In this document: positions 23,810 to 37,194 of the stretch, one piece after another
Position numbering within the stretch: position 1 is the first letter of the stretch
How the letters are laid out: the number at the start of each line of letters is the position of its first letter
From: Augochlora pura
Taxonomy: Eukaryota; Arthropoda; Insecta; Hymenoptera; Halictidae
NCBI RefSeq assembly: GCF_028453695.1
Contig: NC_135772.1
Span: 1,798,001-1,862,000, forward strand
Reading direction: 5' to 3'
Length of the DNA: 64,000 nt
The notes under the pieces: generated by a model
Database searches by the model: none
Told to the model about the DNA's origin: nothing
Seen by the model: only the letters and a program-made list of their open reading frames with translations
Made by a program: the position numbers and the translations under genes

Positions 23810-24062
23810 TTATAGAGAGTTATAGGGGGTTGTAGAGAGTTCTAGGGAGTTATAGAGAGTTCTAGAGGGTTATATTGAGTTATAGCGAGTTATAGAGCAT
23901 TATAGAACATTATAGAGAATTATAGAGCATTATAGAGAGTTATAGAGAATTATAGCGAGTTATAGAGAATTATAGCGAGTTATAGAGAATTATAGCGAGT
24001 TATAGAGAATTATAAAGAGTTATAGAGAGTTATAGAGCATTATAAGAAATTATAGGGTGTTA
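23810..24062. repeat. GAGTTATAGA decamer array
   Basis: About 25 tandem 10-bp units alternating GAGTTATAGA, GAATTATAGC and similar. The sequence differs from the GAATAGAGTG arrays but has the same period. Confidence 0.85.
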
Positions 24063-24340
24063 GTATATTGAGGTCAGAGTTTCAAAGATGACTGGCATGG
24101 AAAAAGGTTCGAGTATCACGCGGCAATGTCACAAATCCGTGATGAAACAAAGTTTCAGGTGAATCGTAAGTTCGTCGAAGATTTTGTGATCTCAGAATTG
24201 AATAATAAGAAAATCGATTATCTCTACACATAAACGAATAACATTGCTATACAAGTATTCTTGTACAACAAAAATCTCCAACTCTTCCCAAATCTTCTCT
24301 AACCTAAACACCGTCATCTTACCGCATAACAATACGGCAA
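24063..24340. other. Noncoding spacer
   Basis: No feature supported. Confidence 0.4.
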
Positions 24341-24421
24341 CCACGTCGCGTCGTCGATCTAATTCGCGAGAGACCATAGAGAGACGTTGTCGTCTCGCGG
24401 GAGTTTCCCAGCGAGAAGAAA

Positions 24422-24453
<32 letters not shown>

Positions 24454-24860
24454 GCCCGGAGACTTCCGGTTTCCGTTTCGGCCCCCGATACCTTTTTCTG
24501 TTATCCGCGTCGCGTCGGTCGACCGGAATCACAAAAAGCTAATCGCGTTCGTGCCGAGCTTTAATCAAACGACGACGGGGGGCAGCGCGCAGCAGAATCT
24601 CGGTTCGCATTGGCTTTATCTTTGACCGAAGCACCGCAGAAGTCGTGTGTCCCGTTCGTGCCACGGAACTAATCGAGTTTCCCCAAGCATCCCAACAGAC
24701 AAAGTGCTCGATGAGAGCTTTAATCTAAAGTGCCGGCCTTGCGCGTGTCCACGTAAGCGCGCCCGCGCGCGCGAGAACAGTCTTCGCAAGGAAAAATAGC
24801 GGCGCGGTGCACGATGCTGTTTTCGAACGATTTTCCATTGTTTATGACAAAGATCGAAGT
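24341..24860. other. CpG-rich block with (GA)n
   Basis: GC-rich noncoding block with (GA)n at 24425-24453. No gene recognised. Confidence 0.5.
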
Positions 24861-24961
24861 TCTGCTTTCGCGAAATTTAACGCTAATTAGTTACAAATGG
24901 ATCGCTTATTTTGAAAATTGTCCATTTTGTTAACGAAAATGGGAGAATATGTAATTTGTGA

Positions 24962-25157
24962 TTAACTCTTTGCACTCGATGCTCTTTTGTACAGTGGTTC
25001 AATATTACATAATTTATTTCATGCAATGTTTATTGGTTTATAGAGTTTTGGTATTTTTTAACAATGCTTTAAATATAGTAGAATTTGGTAGTATATATAT
25101 TTTTTCAAAACATGATCTAGTTCATTTTTAATGGCGCTGCAAAGTGCAGAGGGTTGA
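24962..25157. mobile_element. piggyBac-like MITE (196 bp)
   Basis: The left end TTAACTCTTTGCACTCGATG pairs with the right end, reversed, TCAACCCTCTGCACTTTGCA. The shared pattern CYCTYTGCACTY with TTAA / TTGA outside supports a pair of terminal inverted repeats. The interior is AT-rich and noncoding. Confidence 0.65.
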
Positions 25158-26950
25158 TTTGGTGGAAGCTTTTGATTTGTAATTAATTAATATTTGATAT
25201 TTGGGAAAATGTTAGTGGTTTGTTCAATTTAATATTGACCAATAAAAGAAACTGTATGGCTATTATACTATACTATATCATTACCTTGACATAACCCTAT
25301 TGTACTATAATATCACCTACACCAAATTGATAATTTAATAGAAACATTGCCAGACCCAACACAATTAATTTATATTTTTAAATTGACCAATATATCAACT
25401 TTTAATATCCCAAAGCCACAGATCATGCAACTGCATCAATTTTAAAAATATTTTCTGACGTCACCCTCCTTGCATCGGTTTCCGAATGCAACCCCGTATC
25501 ATCGTTTCTCACGTTGGCCCACGTAACATAAATATTCGCACGCAGCCGGTAATTGATACGAGTCGATGGCGGATGTTTGAGTTCTCGTTGCAATCTCCGT
25601 ATCAATTTAATGTTCCTGCGAGCCCTCTGTTTTCGGCAGTTTTTTTTTCTGCGTTTCATAAATGTAGAAATTAATTTGGTTTCGGCGAACGTCGAGATGT
25701 ATGTCGATATATTGGTCCAATTTAGCTAGCGAAATATTAATGCAACAATTTTGGCTACAATTTCCCCGGGGTAATTACATTGCAATACAAATATTCGGAT
25801 GTGTACACGCGTGCGTGTGGAATTGATTTCTATTAAAATTCTGTAGCGTCCGCAACGCGCGGGACTCTGTGACGTTCGATGGCGAAAATTTTCGATATCT
25901 TTGAACCGTTCGAATTTCTCGAAAATTGGGAAAAAATATACGTTCTGGGGTGTTGTTTTAGTGAATCTTTTGGTGTGTTTGGAAAATGTTGGAACGTTTT
26001 CGTGGATAGGGTAGTAGATGGTGATATAATTATAATTATTGTAGTTTAGAGGGTTATTATAAAATTTTATTTATTAGTTTTAGATTTGAGATTAGGTTTA
26101 GATTTTTATTAAGGAAATGCTAATATTTAGACGTGTAATTATGATTTAGATATTAAAAGTCATTGATAGAATGTAATTGATATTCTTTATTTAATTTTTT
26201 ATTCGAAGACTATTATAATTAACAAAATCTAACAAAATTTTAATTAAAAGTCTGTCATAATTTAAATTTTCTATTTCATTTCATTTTTTTTGTATTTCTA
26301 TTTCTACTTCATTAATTTCAAATTTCAGTTTTATGACAATTTTAACTGCACATTTCAATTTTATTATTTAAGAGTTTATAGTATTTAAAATTGTCATTCA
26401 TTATCTATTGGAATTTAGGCAGTTGTTACATTGTATTTCAAACTTTTATTACGAATCATCTGTTATTTAGATATATAATTTGGATTTAGATATTAAAACT
26501 CTGTTATAATTGATATTCTTTATTTAATTTGTATTCAAAAGCTATTACAACTTAAAATTGCTAACTAGAGTCTATTTAAAAATCTGTATAACTTAAATAT
26601 TCTATTTAATTTCAATTTTACAACAATTTCATCCCTTCACTTAAAATTCTACCCCATAATCTGCTACAACTCGATCTCAAATCCCTATTAATATTCTATT
26701 AAAGTCTAAAAATTTATTCAAACTATATTGCAACTTTTGTCAACGATCACACCTTCCACACACTCTATACCTGAATAAAAAATACCAGAAAGGCGCTTTA
26801 AACAACGCTAAAATTACACAAACAAATCCAACCAAATACAATCGAAATTCAACCACTGTGCTACCAGTAAATATCTAAAATACTACGTCCGACAAATTCG
26901 CCGAATCAGAGCGCACCTAAAACAACCCTAAAAACTGCTGCTCGCTCCAA
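25158..26950. other. Long AT-rich stretch, no gene seen
   Basis: AT-rich DNA with a moderately GC-rich island at 25430-25640. 26090-26600 has loose internal similarity (AGATATTAAAAGTC..TATTCTTTATTTAATTT recurring near 26150 and 26490), suggesting an old duplication of about 340 bp. Confidence 0.45.
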
Positions 26951-26959
26951 TAAAAATCA

Positions 26960-27870
26960 TAGATGCACGATCTGATCGTTCGATGACGTCGTAGCTCGAT
27001 AAAACGGCGTCGGCGTCGCAGTTTCCTCCGAATTCGTAGGGAAGAGCGCGTCGGTTGATTCCGCGAGGGGTGGAAAACCCGGGGTGCGCGGGGGCGGGAT
27101 GCGGAAGGCACTCGTAGAAAAAGCGAGGGAGAGAACGGGGGGGGGGGGGGGGGGGGGCAGGGTATGGAACGCATCGCGAGAGTCCATAATAACCCCGCGA
27201 TTCAAAACGAACGAGCAGCCGACGAGGCACACACCGCCGTAGCGCGCCGTTTTCGGTCTTCCACTACGTAGCTTCGGCGTGTTCTAATTCCGCTCCGCGG
27301 AGCTTTTAAAACCAAGTGGCCACTCGAACGAGGCCGCGAGAGGGACAGAGAGAGGGACCATCGATTCCATGGGAGTTCCACGTACGATTTTTATGGAACG
27401 TTCGTATTCCCTTATCTGCCGCGCGGAATACGCTTCGGAAGAGGACGACGAGACTCTTTTTGTTCGCGCGCAAAGTAAATTCCCTGGGTAAATTGGTATC
27501 GTCAGTTCACCTCTGGCTTTCGATGAAGGAGAATAATTCGACGGTGAAAAGAGTGAAAGAGAGGGAGAGAGAGAGAGTGGAATGGCGGAAAGAGAGAGAA
27601 AATTATAGGCACTCTTTGAGCCAGGTTAAATCAACGTATTTCGAAGCTGGACGACTTCGTTGAATCGGGCAACGCGCGGCTGCCGCTGAAAAGTCGATTC
27701 GAACGCGAGAAATTCCGATCCCGCCGCGCCCTTGCCCTTCCCGCGTGTCCCTTATTACTTGGCCCAACGTTCACCGATCGTTCCGGCCGTCGTTAGACTG
27801 CTCGTTTCGAAGCGGCGACGGAATTTTTCGGACGACGTGCTCGTCGGTGGAAATGTTCGTACGAAAATTG
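26960..27870. other. CpG-rich block with 21-nt G run
   Basis: One of the larger GC-rich blocks, with 21 G at 27137-27157 and a GA-rich tract near 27556-27600. Open frames (85-115 codons) occur on both strands and no known protein is recognised. Confidence 0.5.
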
Positions 27871-29050
27871 AGACAGTACTTCTGAGATCTGATTTTTTTC
27901 TTTTTTAATTAGTTTAACACGTTCGTCGCCGCGTGACCAATTTCTGACCAATTTTGAAAATTTATTTTTATTGCAATATATTCGTGCAAAATGAATTCGA
28001 CTATGATTCTCCGAATGCGAAAGAGTTCTAATGTCATAGCCTATGATAAATGTGCAGTTTTTAGTTTTATTTTAATTAATTAAATTGCTTTAATTATGTG
28101 ATATTGAATTAAATAGATTTTTGTGTTAATTTTGGTAGGTTGGAGAATGTTAATATGGTGTTTTAATTTGATTGGTAGTTTTAATTTTATTGGGGTGGAA
28201 GAGATTAGGGTAATTGTTGTCGGAAGAAATGTTTTGAGGCTGTTGGTGATCTGAGATTAATTAATAATATTATTAATAGTAATTTATAAGTGAAATAGTG
28301 ATTATTAGAGTACGATATTTATTATTTTTGCAATATTAATTTTAATACATATATTAAATTGTATTGTATTATAGATTATGTATCAGGGATTGTATTTATT
28401 ACGTTATTAGGTTCTATAGGTTATGTTAGGTTATTTTAGGTTATATATGTACCACATATAATAACTATTATAATATTATACCAATATTATACTAGTATAT
28501 ATATATACCAATAATATAACTATTACGTTGTAATGTATTTGTTGTAATGTATTCTCTAAAATCAATTTCATTCATTGCAATATATAAAAATTATCTACTT
28601 TAGTTAAAATTCATAAAAGACCACGATTTTCGTCATTTTTAATTGTTTAAAGCTCATGACAAGATCAACAGATTTCGATGACATTTTTAAAAATGCATAT
28701 TCCCAAATGCACATTATAGTCTCATTATAGTCTAAGAGAAGAAAGTGAAAAATGACGATTTTTTACATCTTTCTTATTATAATTAATAGTAAAATTTATA
28801 TAATAATAAAATTTATATAATAGTAAAATTTATATACTATATCACAATACCAGATACTATACCAATGCTATATCATACTGCCAAATGCATTTCCCAAATT
28901 TTCGTTAGAGTATATAACGTTATAATATATATTTTCGTAATATTCCATCGAATATTAAAACAACGCTCGTTAAAAATCAGAATAAATTATTACTTCCATA
29001 AACCAATATAAAACTTCTCTTAATAATACTCCGTAAATCTAATGTTAAAT
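27871..29050. other. AT-rich DNA, no gene seen
   Basis: No supported feature. A short cluster of AGGTTA motifs lies at 28405-28450 but is not a telomeric array. Confidence 0.45.
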
Positions 29051-29960
29051 CCACAGTCGAATTACAACCCTTTTCCTCCGCAAACTATTTCTCGACTCGT
29101 CACCGCCTTCAACCCCCCCCCCCCCCCCCACCACCGCCCGTCGCTAAATGAAAAGAAAGTCAATCAACGGCGCGGGGGCAACGCCACGAATCGATCAGGT
29201 ATATTCAGGTCGACTGATTTATAAGAAACTTTGAAAGGGACGCGACGGCGTCGGTGCCGAACCGGCACCGTAAAAAAAAGCGATATTTCACGCGCAACGA
29301 TCTAACAATTCCGTTAAAAAAAATACATGCCAAGGCTTTATAAATATACCGCGCTGCGGAGGGCTGCGGGGGGCTGGGGTGACGCGGCCATTCGTCGATC
29401 CGTGAAGATACACCGAAACGCGTCCAAAAACGGTCATAAATTTCACGGGCGTCGAATTCGCGCGTTTCTATTCGTTTCGTTTCGGTGGGCGAGAGGAAGA
29501 GTGAGAGGGGCGGGAGGGAAGGGATGGCGTCGCGACGCGGGGATGGTGGCAGGGCGTCCGTGCCGAATTTAAATCACGGACAGACGACCGGCTTGATATA
29601 GGGCTAATTGAAGATCGGAATCTGGACGGCGGGGCGTGCCCCCCCCCCCCCTCCTTCCCTCCGGGCGCGTGAATTCCGCGCGCTCGAATCGCCGCGCCCG
29701 CGCCGCTTCGATCCGCGCCGATCTCGCGGGAACACCGCTTCGCCGAAACGAGAAGCGAGGAGATACGATCTAGAGCGAACGCCCGCGTCGGCCGATCGGG
29801 CTGGATATCGAAGGAACAGTGAATATTAGCGCTGTGGTCTGCACGTGATCACGTGACACCGATTTTTTAGCTTCTGGGTCAGGCCTTTGGCGAATCTTTT
29901 CTGCGATGGGACATTTTGCAAAATTGGAAATTCTTATGGCGCGGTTAGGTTTTTTTTGAA
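29051..29960. other. CpG-rich block with C runs
   Basis: GC-rich noncoding block with 17 C at 29113-29129 and 13 C at 29639-29651. No gene recognised. Confidence 0.5.
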
Positions 29961-30005
29961 AATTAATTCCTTGCTGTTACCATTTCTCTTTTGTAGTTAT
30001 TATAT

Positions 30006-30178
30006 GTTATATTAATATTTGTAAATTTATGTTATGTTAATATTTGTCAATTTATGTTATGTTAATATTTGTCAATTTATGTTATGTTAATATTTGTAAA
30101 TTTATGTTATATTAATATTTGTCATTTTATGTTGTATTAATATTTGTAAATTTATGTTATATTAATATTTGTAAATGT
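30006..30178. repeat. 25-bp minisatellite, seven units
   Basis: Unit TTATGTTATGTTAATATTTG plus TAAAT. The word AATATTT recurs at 30014, 30039, 30064, 30089, 30114, 30139 and 30164, a strict 25-bp period. Confidence 0.92.
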
Positions 30179-30289
30179 TGTACCAATTATTTTGTAGTTA
30201 CTGTAATTGGAAGTTTTTCGAAACGATAATTTTACAGCAGTGGAAGGAATATTACATTTATTGATATTTTTAAATATATTTTGTGATAT

Positions 30290-31015
30290 TGTATGTTCGT
30301 ATTGTTATATTAACGTAGTAATATATTATTATATGCTGTTGTATACGAATACTATGGATAATATTATCTATGATATGTAATACGATATTTTCTAAAACTA
30401 TATATGATATATCATTTAATATTGTATGTGATATGATATTTTATAGTATTATATATGAAATGCTGTTGTATAATGCTACATACAATATGATATTATATGT
30501 CATATGATATTTTATAATATTGTACACGATATCATGTCATATAATGCCATATAATATATCATATTACAAATTATCGTCTGTCATATAATATTTTATAATA
30601 TCATACATGATATAATATTGTATAATACTACATACAATATGATAACATATACTGTTGTATGTCATATGATATTTTATAATATTATGCACAATATCATGCC
30701 ATATAATGCCACATACGATATTATATTATATAATATTGTGTGTCATATATTTTATAATATTATACAGGATATAATGTTGTATAATACTGCATACAATATG
30801 ATATTATCTAATCATCATAATCGATACGATATTATATGTATATTGTAGTATTGTATATCGTATAATATTTTATACAATCTATACATATTATGACATTATA
30901 TAATATGTTATACAATACAATATTACATAATAATACATACAATATAATATCATATAATATTGCACACGATATAACATCATACAATATCATACACGACACA
31001 ACACCACATATCTCG
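30290..31015. repeat. ATATGATATTTTATAATATT-type minisatellite
   Basis: Degenerate units built from CATATGATATTTTATAATAT, TGTATAATACTACATACAAT and CATATAATGCCATA. They are strongly self-complementary, so both strands look alike. AT-rich, noncoding. Confidence 0.75.
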
Positions 31016-31069
31016 AAATTCATCAAACCCATAAAAATTCCACAACGAGCAAACCCTCTCGAAAGCAAT

Positions 31070-31980
31070 CTTCATCGTCGCCTCGCTATCCGCCACTCGT
31101 CAGCAAAGGGTTAATACAACCAGAACCATTTAAAAAACATACACGCACACATTCATCGACAGAACCCCGAAACGAAGCCATCCCGTGGAACGTGGAGCTA
31201 TCGTGCATCTTTCCGCCCGGCGTTTTACCATTTCGAAATAATGGTCCGACCGCGCACAACCTGCCTAACGGCCGAGCAGAAAAAAAAGAGAAAAAACGTA
31301 GAAAAAAAAACACGGACCGTCGAAAAATTTCATTACCCCGTACACGCGTAAACATGTCGGCTCCTCTCTCCCCCGAAATTTCGCCGATATTTTTGCGCGT
31401 TGTTTTGCAAAACCAAAAAATGCCGGAAGCCTGGAGCGTGCGCCGAGGTATTCCGTTACACGGACATTAATTGGTGTATCGAAGCCGGAAGAATATAACG
31501 CGGGGCGCCGTGACGGGGGGAAACGTAACCTAACGGGAGGAGGGAAACATAACCTAACGGCTGGGAAACGTAACCTAACGGGGGAGGCGAGGCTTCCACT
31601 CGCCGGAGGAAAAGCTAATCGAATCGCGGACACCGAGAATGTAACGCTCGCCGAACGGATCCGGTGGAAATCGGCGGTAACGAAATCGGCAGCTGGCTCT
31701 CCGCGCTCGTGACCGGATTCGGGAAGGAGCGGTGTCGAAAAAGCGTGGAAGGAAAAAAGGGTTCCCGGCGAATTTGCGAGTGCGAATTGAGGCGGCGCAA
31801 CGGGTGGCGCGTTCGATGTAATTCCGATGTTTTGCCGGAACAAAAGGCGGCGGGGTACGTGCCCCGGGGACTTTTTTTAAAATTCCACCGTCGGCGCGTC
31901 GATCCGAAGGCTGCGCCGTGCCTGAAGTTGAAAATTAAAATGAGCCTCATATTTTTCCGACGGGAAAAACCTGTTCCTCA
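31070..31980. other. CpG-rich block
   Basis: GC-rich noncoding block. At 31527-31585 GAAACGTAACCTAACGGG occurs three times with small spacers. A piggyBac-like end, GCAAAGGGTTAA, lies at 31103-31114. Open frames up to 192 codons on the minus strand are not recognised and overlap open + frames. Confidence 0.5.
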
Positions 31981-31984
31981 AAAA

Positions 31985-32182
31985 CAATAATAACTGTAAA
32001 TCTAACATAATATTTCAGTCTTCCAGTACTTCCATTTTATAAAACAAAGTGCATTCTATGAATACGAAATTGTGTGTCGACGCTTGTATTTTCGTCGCTC
32101 AATTTTTTCAATCTAAACTTTGGTACGTGTTACAATAATTTTAATGATACCTCAAAATCGCCACTAGACTGCAAAGGGTTAA
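31985..32182. mobile_element. Decayed piggyBac-like MITE, right end kept
   Basis: CTAGACTGCAAAGGGTTAA ends at 32182. Leftward, AATATTTCAGTCTTCCAGTA and CTTCCATTTTATAAAACAAA match the interior of the end at 12637. The left terminal repeat is missing. Confidence 0.5.
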
Positions 32183-33560
32183 AAATACCATGAAAAAATT
32201 TACCGTTTCGTCGAAAAATAGCTGCTACAATGTTTATTTTTCTGCTGTTTTCGTGAACGACGGGAAAATTGAATTTTCGGTAAACAATTTTCGGTAATAA
32301 ACGAACGAAAATAGTTAAGGTTTGACGAAAATTAAACGGTTTATGATCGATTGTCAAAAAAGCCATTTTCCTGCAAAGTTTCAACTTTGTAGTTTCAGCT
32401 CTGGTGAAAGAGTAATTGGAAGAAAAAATGAGATTTTCGTTTTTACCTCGATTTCCATCGCATAATTTCACGTAAATTAAAGGCCGAATATTATCGTTTT
32501 ATTTTTGGAAATCATTTCTGCCGTATCTGTCTTTTGTGCGTTGTATAAATTGATTCTTGTGTTTCTGACACATCGCTGATAACACAATTTTCACGAAAAC
32601 AACGCGGCACGCGCCTTAATTACGAGCTGATGTAATTTTCGGTAATATTGAATTTTAAATACCTTAAATTATTCGGGTGGAATTTAGAAAATTGTATAAA
32701 CGCCTCAATTACGAGCAGATATGTAATTTTAAATCCCCGGGTATTTTTTGTAAGCCCGGGGGAACATGTGTTGAGATAAATATTGAATATAATATGCATA
32801 TATGTATATGAATATATATTGAATATAATATATAATATTTTCAGTAAAATTGACTTTACAAAATTGTTAAATATATAGGTATAGACATATTTTATTCCTT
32901 TCTTCAAGTAACAATAGCTCTAATAAAAAGATAAAATGATGAAAAATATTAAAATTATTCCCATAAATAAATATAATTCTAATAGAAAATATAAATGAAC
33001 ACTTAATAAATCTTTTAATTTCTATAATACATTTTATTCATACCTAAACGCGATCTACAGAGAATCCTTTGTTGCAAATCCTCCGCGAAATCCTTTGTTC
33101 TCAATTTTTACTTAATTCAACGAAGTTTCTATCCATCTGTCGTTAATAATAATACACGTGGAACTCCTTGCCGGTGTACAACGGCGCATCCATTCCCGGA
33201 ATTATTCTGTAAAAGCATTTACACTAATCGCCACTCCAAGGTAGTTTGCAAATTTCATCGGAGAATACTATAATTGGACGAATGAGGCACCCAATTGTAC
33301 AGATACAGAGAGACAGAGAGAGAGAGAGAGAGAGATGCGCGGGAATAGTTGTTCAACCGCGAGTTCAAGCTAATTATATTTGGATACCAATAGTCTTCCC
33401 CGTCTCCTGATGCATGCAAATTTAATGCAAGCTGCTTGCCGAACTTGCAAAGAAGTTAACAAACTCCCGGGATCAATCTAAAATTCGTTAACTACGTAAT
33501 TCGCATTAGAAACAAACGCCAAATGTTTTGACAGAATATTCGCCATCTTTTAGGAGACGT
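32183..33560. other. Noncoding DNA, no gene seen
   Basis: AT-rich to mixed sequence with a (GA)n tract at 33307-33335. The minus-strand 113-codon frame at 32130-32471 has no recognised features. Confidence 0.45.
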
Positions 33561-33609
33561 TTCTTTTATTTATTTATTTATTATCGTTGTTCTACATTAT
33601 GTGAGTCTT

Positions 33610-33790
33610 ATATAAAAATAGTTAAAATAATATAGTAAGATACTAATAGTTAAAAGAGTTAAAATAGTCAAAATAGTCAAAATAATATAGTAAAATAATA
33701 ATAGTTAAAACAGTTAAAATAGTAAAAAGAATACAGTAAAATAATAACAGCTAAAATAGTTGAAATAATATAGTAAAAATATCATTTAAT
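33610..33790. repeat. GTTAAAATA decamer-like repeat
   Basis: Degenerate units of about 10 bp (AGTTAAAATA, GTCAAAATAG, TAATATAGTA). Confidence 0.7.
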
Positions 33791-33934
33791 ATCAATATTA
33801 TGAAAATATAAAAATGTCACTATATTCAATTATATAATTATAACAAAAGAAATATTTACAGCCTCTCTAAATTCCTCTTACAACTCTGTCGCCTTCATAA
33901 AATTATTTAACAAGAGACATTAAATTTTCTCGAT

Positions 33935-34645
33935 GTCGGTTAAGGTTGATTTATTGTGTTATATAATATATTAACCCTTCTGCTCTATTACCTTCATCCA
34001 TCTTTCAGGAAGCCTTCTTAAAAACCCTCTCTCAAAAATAGTTGAATTATTTGCAGAATATTCATCGAGCTTCGTTTCCATTTCGCTTTCGGATTTTGTC
34101 ACATTAATTCGAACAAGTAATAAGCAAAAATATATTGTAGAATAGAGTGGAATAGAGTGTGACAGAGTATAATAGAGCAGAATAGAGTGTAATAGAATAA
34201 AATAAAGGGGAATAGAATATAACAGAATAGAATAGAGTGGAATAAAGTCGAATGGAAGGGAATATAGGGGAATAAAATATATAATACGCTATAGCAGAGT
34301 GGAAGAGACTATAACAGAGTAGAATAGAGTGTGATAGAGTAGAATAGAGCATAATAATGTAAAATATAGTGGTATACAGTTGAATGGAGTGGAATAAAGT
34401 CGAACAGAGGGGAATAAAATATAGAATAGGTTATAGCAGAGTGGAATAGAGTGCAACAGCGTAGAATAGAGAAAAATAGAGTGGAATAATATAAAACAGA
34501 GTCGAATGGAGTGATACATAGTTTAACAGAGTATCATATAGCAGAATAGAGTGTAACGGAATAGAATAGAGGGGAATAGAATATAACAGAGTGGAATAGA
34601 ATGGCATAAAGTCGAATAGAAGGGAATATAGATATTAAATTATAT
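33935..34645 (-). mobile_element. Truncated mariner relic with decamer array
   Basis: At 33938-34060 the minus strand encodes a mariner transposase C-terminus, LPERWMKVIEQKG, followed by a stop. The GGTTGATTTATTGTGTTATA stretch just outside it is shared with the elements at 14953 and 37866. The GAATAGAGTG array follows at 34135-34630. No clear terminal repeat remains on either side. Array orientation relative to the transposase remnant is the same as in the complete copies. Confidence 0.75.
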
Positions 34646-35230
34646 CAACGTACCACTTTCGCAAAAAATTAAAATTATCTTCTATCGAATTTGTCCATAA
34701 AGAAGAATGCTCTACGGAAGCAGCGACATATTTTCGCGCGGCCCGAGAATCAATTTATGATACACATTATCCGCGTGGATAACCCGGATGAATCATGAAG
34801 GCACTGACCACCGCTCGCCGGGCAAGAAGAAAAATATCTCGTATCAAGGCGGGGGTCTATCCGGCGCTAAAACTTCCATCGATCTCTAAAAATAGCGGCT
34901 CCGGCGTGGGATCTTAAAATAATATTTTTGCTTTCAGAAATAAGATTTACCTTTTATCGCGTCTAGTAGTGGCTCTCTGTTTGGTTAACCCAGTTCCGCT
35001 CGGCGGTGGCACGACGAAAACGGGTTGATCCGTACGTTCAACCGACGGGTTCGATCTTCGCTCGTATTTACGAGTCTAAAACAAGCAAAAGGGAGAAAAA
35101 ACTCCCGCCGTTGCTTTGTCCACAATCTTGAGAGGACTCTGCAATTTCAGCTTCCTCGGTCGAACCTAAACAATCATAAGTATCGATTACGCGTTCGCGG
35201 GGTGCGCTAGGATTGGTCTAGAAATCGTCT
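34646..35230. other. CpG-rich block
   Basis: GC-rich noncoding DNA. No gene recognised. Confidence 0.45.
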
Positions 35231-35885
35231 GGATAGAATGTAAAGCAATGTCAGTTTTTATTGATATCTCTATTTGATAGATAAAGAAAATATTTCTTTA
35301 ATTTTAGTTTAATTAGATTGAAGATTAAGGAGGGTTATGATTCATAGAATTTTATTGGGAAATTTTTAAATGGTTGGAAAAGTAGAGAAGAAGTATTACT
35401 ATTTGACTGCTGGGTTTGTAATTATTAATTTGTAATATATAATTATATAATATGTATGGAACATTTACAATTATACAATTTCATATAAAGTATATGTAAT
35501 TATATAATATATATATACAGTATGTATAATATATACAATTTTATATCAAATATGTAACATATTTTATAGGAAATATTATCTACAGAACAGAAGACAATAT
35601 ATTATTTTTATAAATATATTTTATAGATACTTATAGATACTATCGTTTAACATATAAACGAAAGAACAAGTCTGCTGACTTTATGCATTAATAGCAAAAA
35701 TGTATAGCTAAAATATAAAACAGTAAAAAGGTTAAAAGAATTTAGGAATACTGATATATCAATTTTACCTTATAACAATTACTTATAAAGAAAAAAAGAT
35801 TACAGTTGTCTTATATATCTCAATATTCACTTAAATATCTATCCTACTAGTTATAAATAATCCTCAACGAGACATTAATTTTCAA
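35231..35885. other. AT-rich DNA, no gene seen
   Basis: AT-rich, with a TATATAATATGTAT-type low-complexity patch at 35420-35560. Confidence 0.45.
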
Positions 35886-35889
35886 CTTA

Positions 35890-36197
35890 TTTTTATATAT
35901 TTACAAGAATCGAGCTCCTCCCTATATTCTATATTAGCCACCGTCTTGTCGCAGGTCCTCGAAACCGTGGAACATTCCTCGCGAAGTAAATTTCTCCAAA
36001 CTTCGCCGATCCTGGCGCGGGTAAAAAAAAAAGATCCGATTCTACGCGAAGGAATTGCAATTACTGCACTGCGACGCGGAAACCGAGGTGCATCCACAGC
36101 GTGGTGACCAGGGGACCCACGGAAACGTGAATGTTTCGCGTGCGCGCGGAAACAAAGGAGCCGCGGGTAAAAAGCGGCGACGGCAGCGAAACAGAAA

Positions 36198-36244
<47 letters not shown>

Positions 36245-36720
36245 CTGACTGGGAGAGAGAGAGAAAGAAAAAATGAAATAGAGAAAAAGAGAGAAAGAGT
36301 GAATGAGAGAGAGAGGGAGGGGAGAAAAAAGGGGTGCTCGCATCCCCATCGCGAACAATGAAAAATATATTAAACGGAGAACCGGTGGTCGGCGTACGAA
36401 TTCCGCTCCGGTCCCCTCCGGCCCGAAACGCTCGACAGGTATGATTCAAAAGCTCGGAAAGCTGATAAGATCTCGACCCGTTCGCGTTCCATACGCATAG
36501 TGTTCCTTTAAGCTTTAAGCTATCACAATGGAGGATTTCTCTCGATTTGGACGCGAGGCTCCTCCCTCTCTCTCTCTCTTCCTCTCGGTACGACAGAACA
36601 CGCTGAACGGTCTACTTCCTTTGTTATCCACGGATCCTGTATTTTCATGAATATTGTTCGATCCTTCTCTTTGGAAAAGAGACGCGTCGCACAATTTTTT
36701 CAAGCAGCTATTATCCCGAA
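35890..36720. other. CpG-rich block with (GA)n
   Basis: GC-rich noncoding block with a (GA)n tract at 36199-36241 and further GA-rich sequence to 36330. Open frames across the tract are artefacts. Confidence 0.5.
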
Positions 36721-36869
36721 ATTATAAATCGTGTTCTCGAGATTGTTGAACGTTTTCCTTTGTTTTGTTGTTTTTTCATTGTCTTCTTCAGCTTTTTTCA
36801 ATTTCTTTTTTCTGGTCTAATTGCTTTAGTTGGAAGGTGACAATGTGTTGAGAATCTTTGATTTTTTGA

Positions 36870-37075
36870 ATTCTTGTACTGTTTTAAATTCTTTTTATTT
36901 GTGAAATTTGTGACATGTGTGATATTTGTATAGCTTGAATAATTTGTATGATTTGTATAATTTGTATAATTTTTATGATTCCTATTTGTATGATTTGTAT
37001 AATTTATATAACTTGTATATAATATATACAGTTTATATAATTCGTACAATTTAAATCTTTCGTATCATTACTATC
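36870..37075. repeat. TTTGTATAAT decamer-like repeat
   Basis: Tandem degenerate units TTTGTATAAT, TTTGTATGAT and TTATATAAC, with a period of about 10 bp. Confidence 0.7.
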
Positions 37076-37194
37076 ATTCATGTCATTTCTATATGACCAA
37101 CCAGCATTCATTAAATTTCTGCTACACTCTCATAACTCCTAGCACTCGAACACCATACGAATTACCAGTTCAACTAAAACTCGATTAACACTTC

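Noticed and set aside
28405..28450. Cluster of AGGTTA / TTAGG-like words, considered as a telomeric insertion
   Set aside because: Spacing is irregular and there is no run of TTAGG units.
30006..30178. Regular 25-bp repeats considered as a CRISPR-like array
   Set aside because: Units are contiguous with no spacers, in an AT-rich eukaryotic context. It is a minisatellite.
31265..31843. 192-codon minus-strand frame in a GC-rich block
   Set aside because: It overlaps open + frames, begins in an A/T homopolymer-rich stretch, and shows no recognised domain or splice signals.
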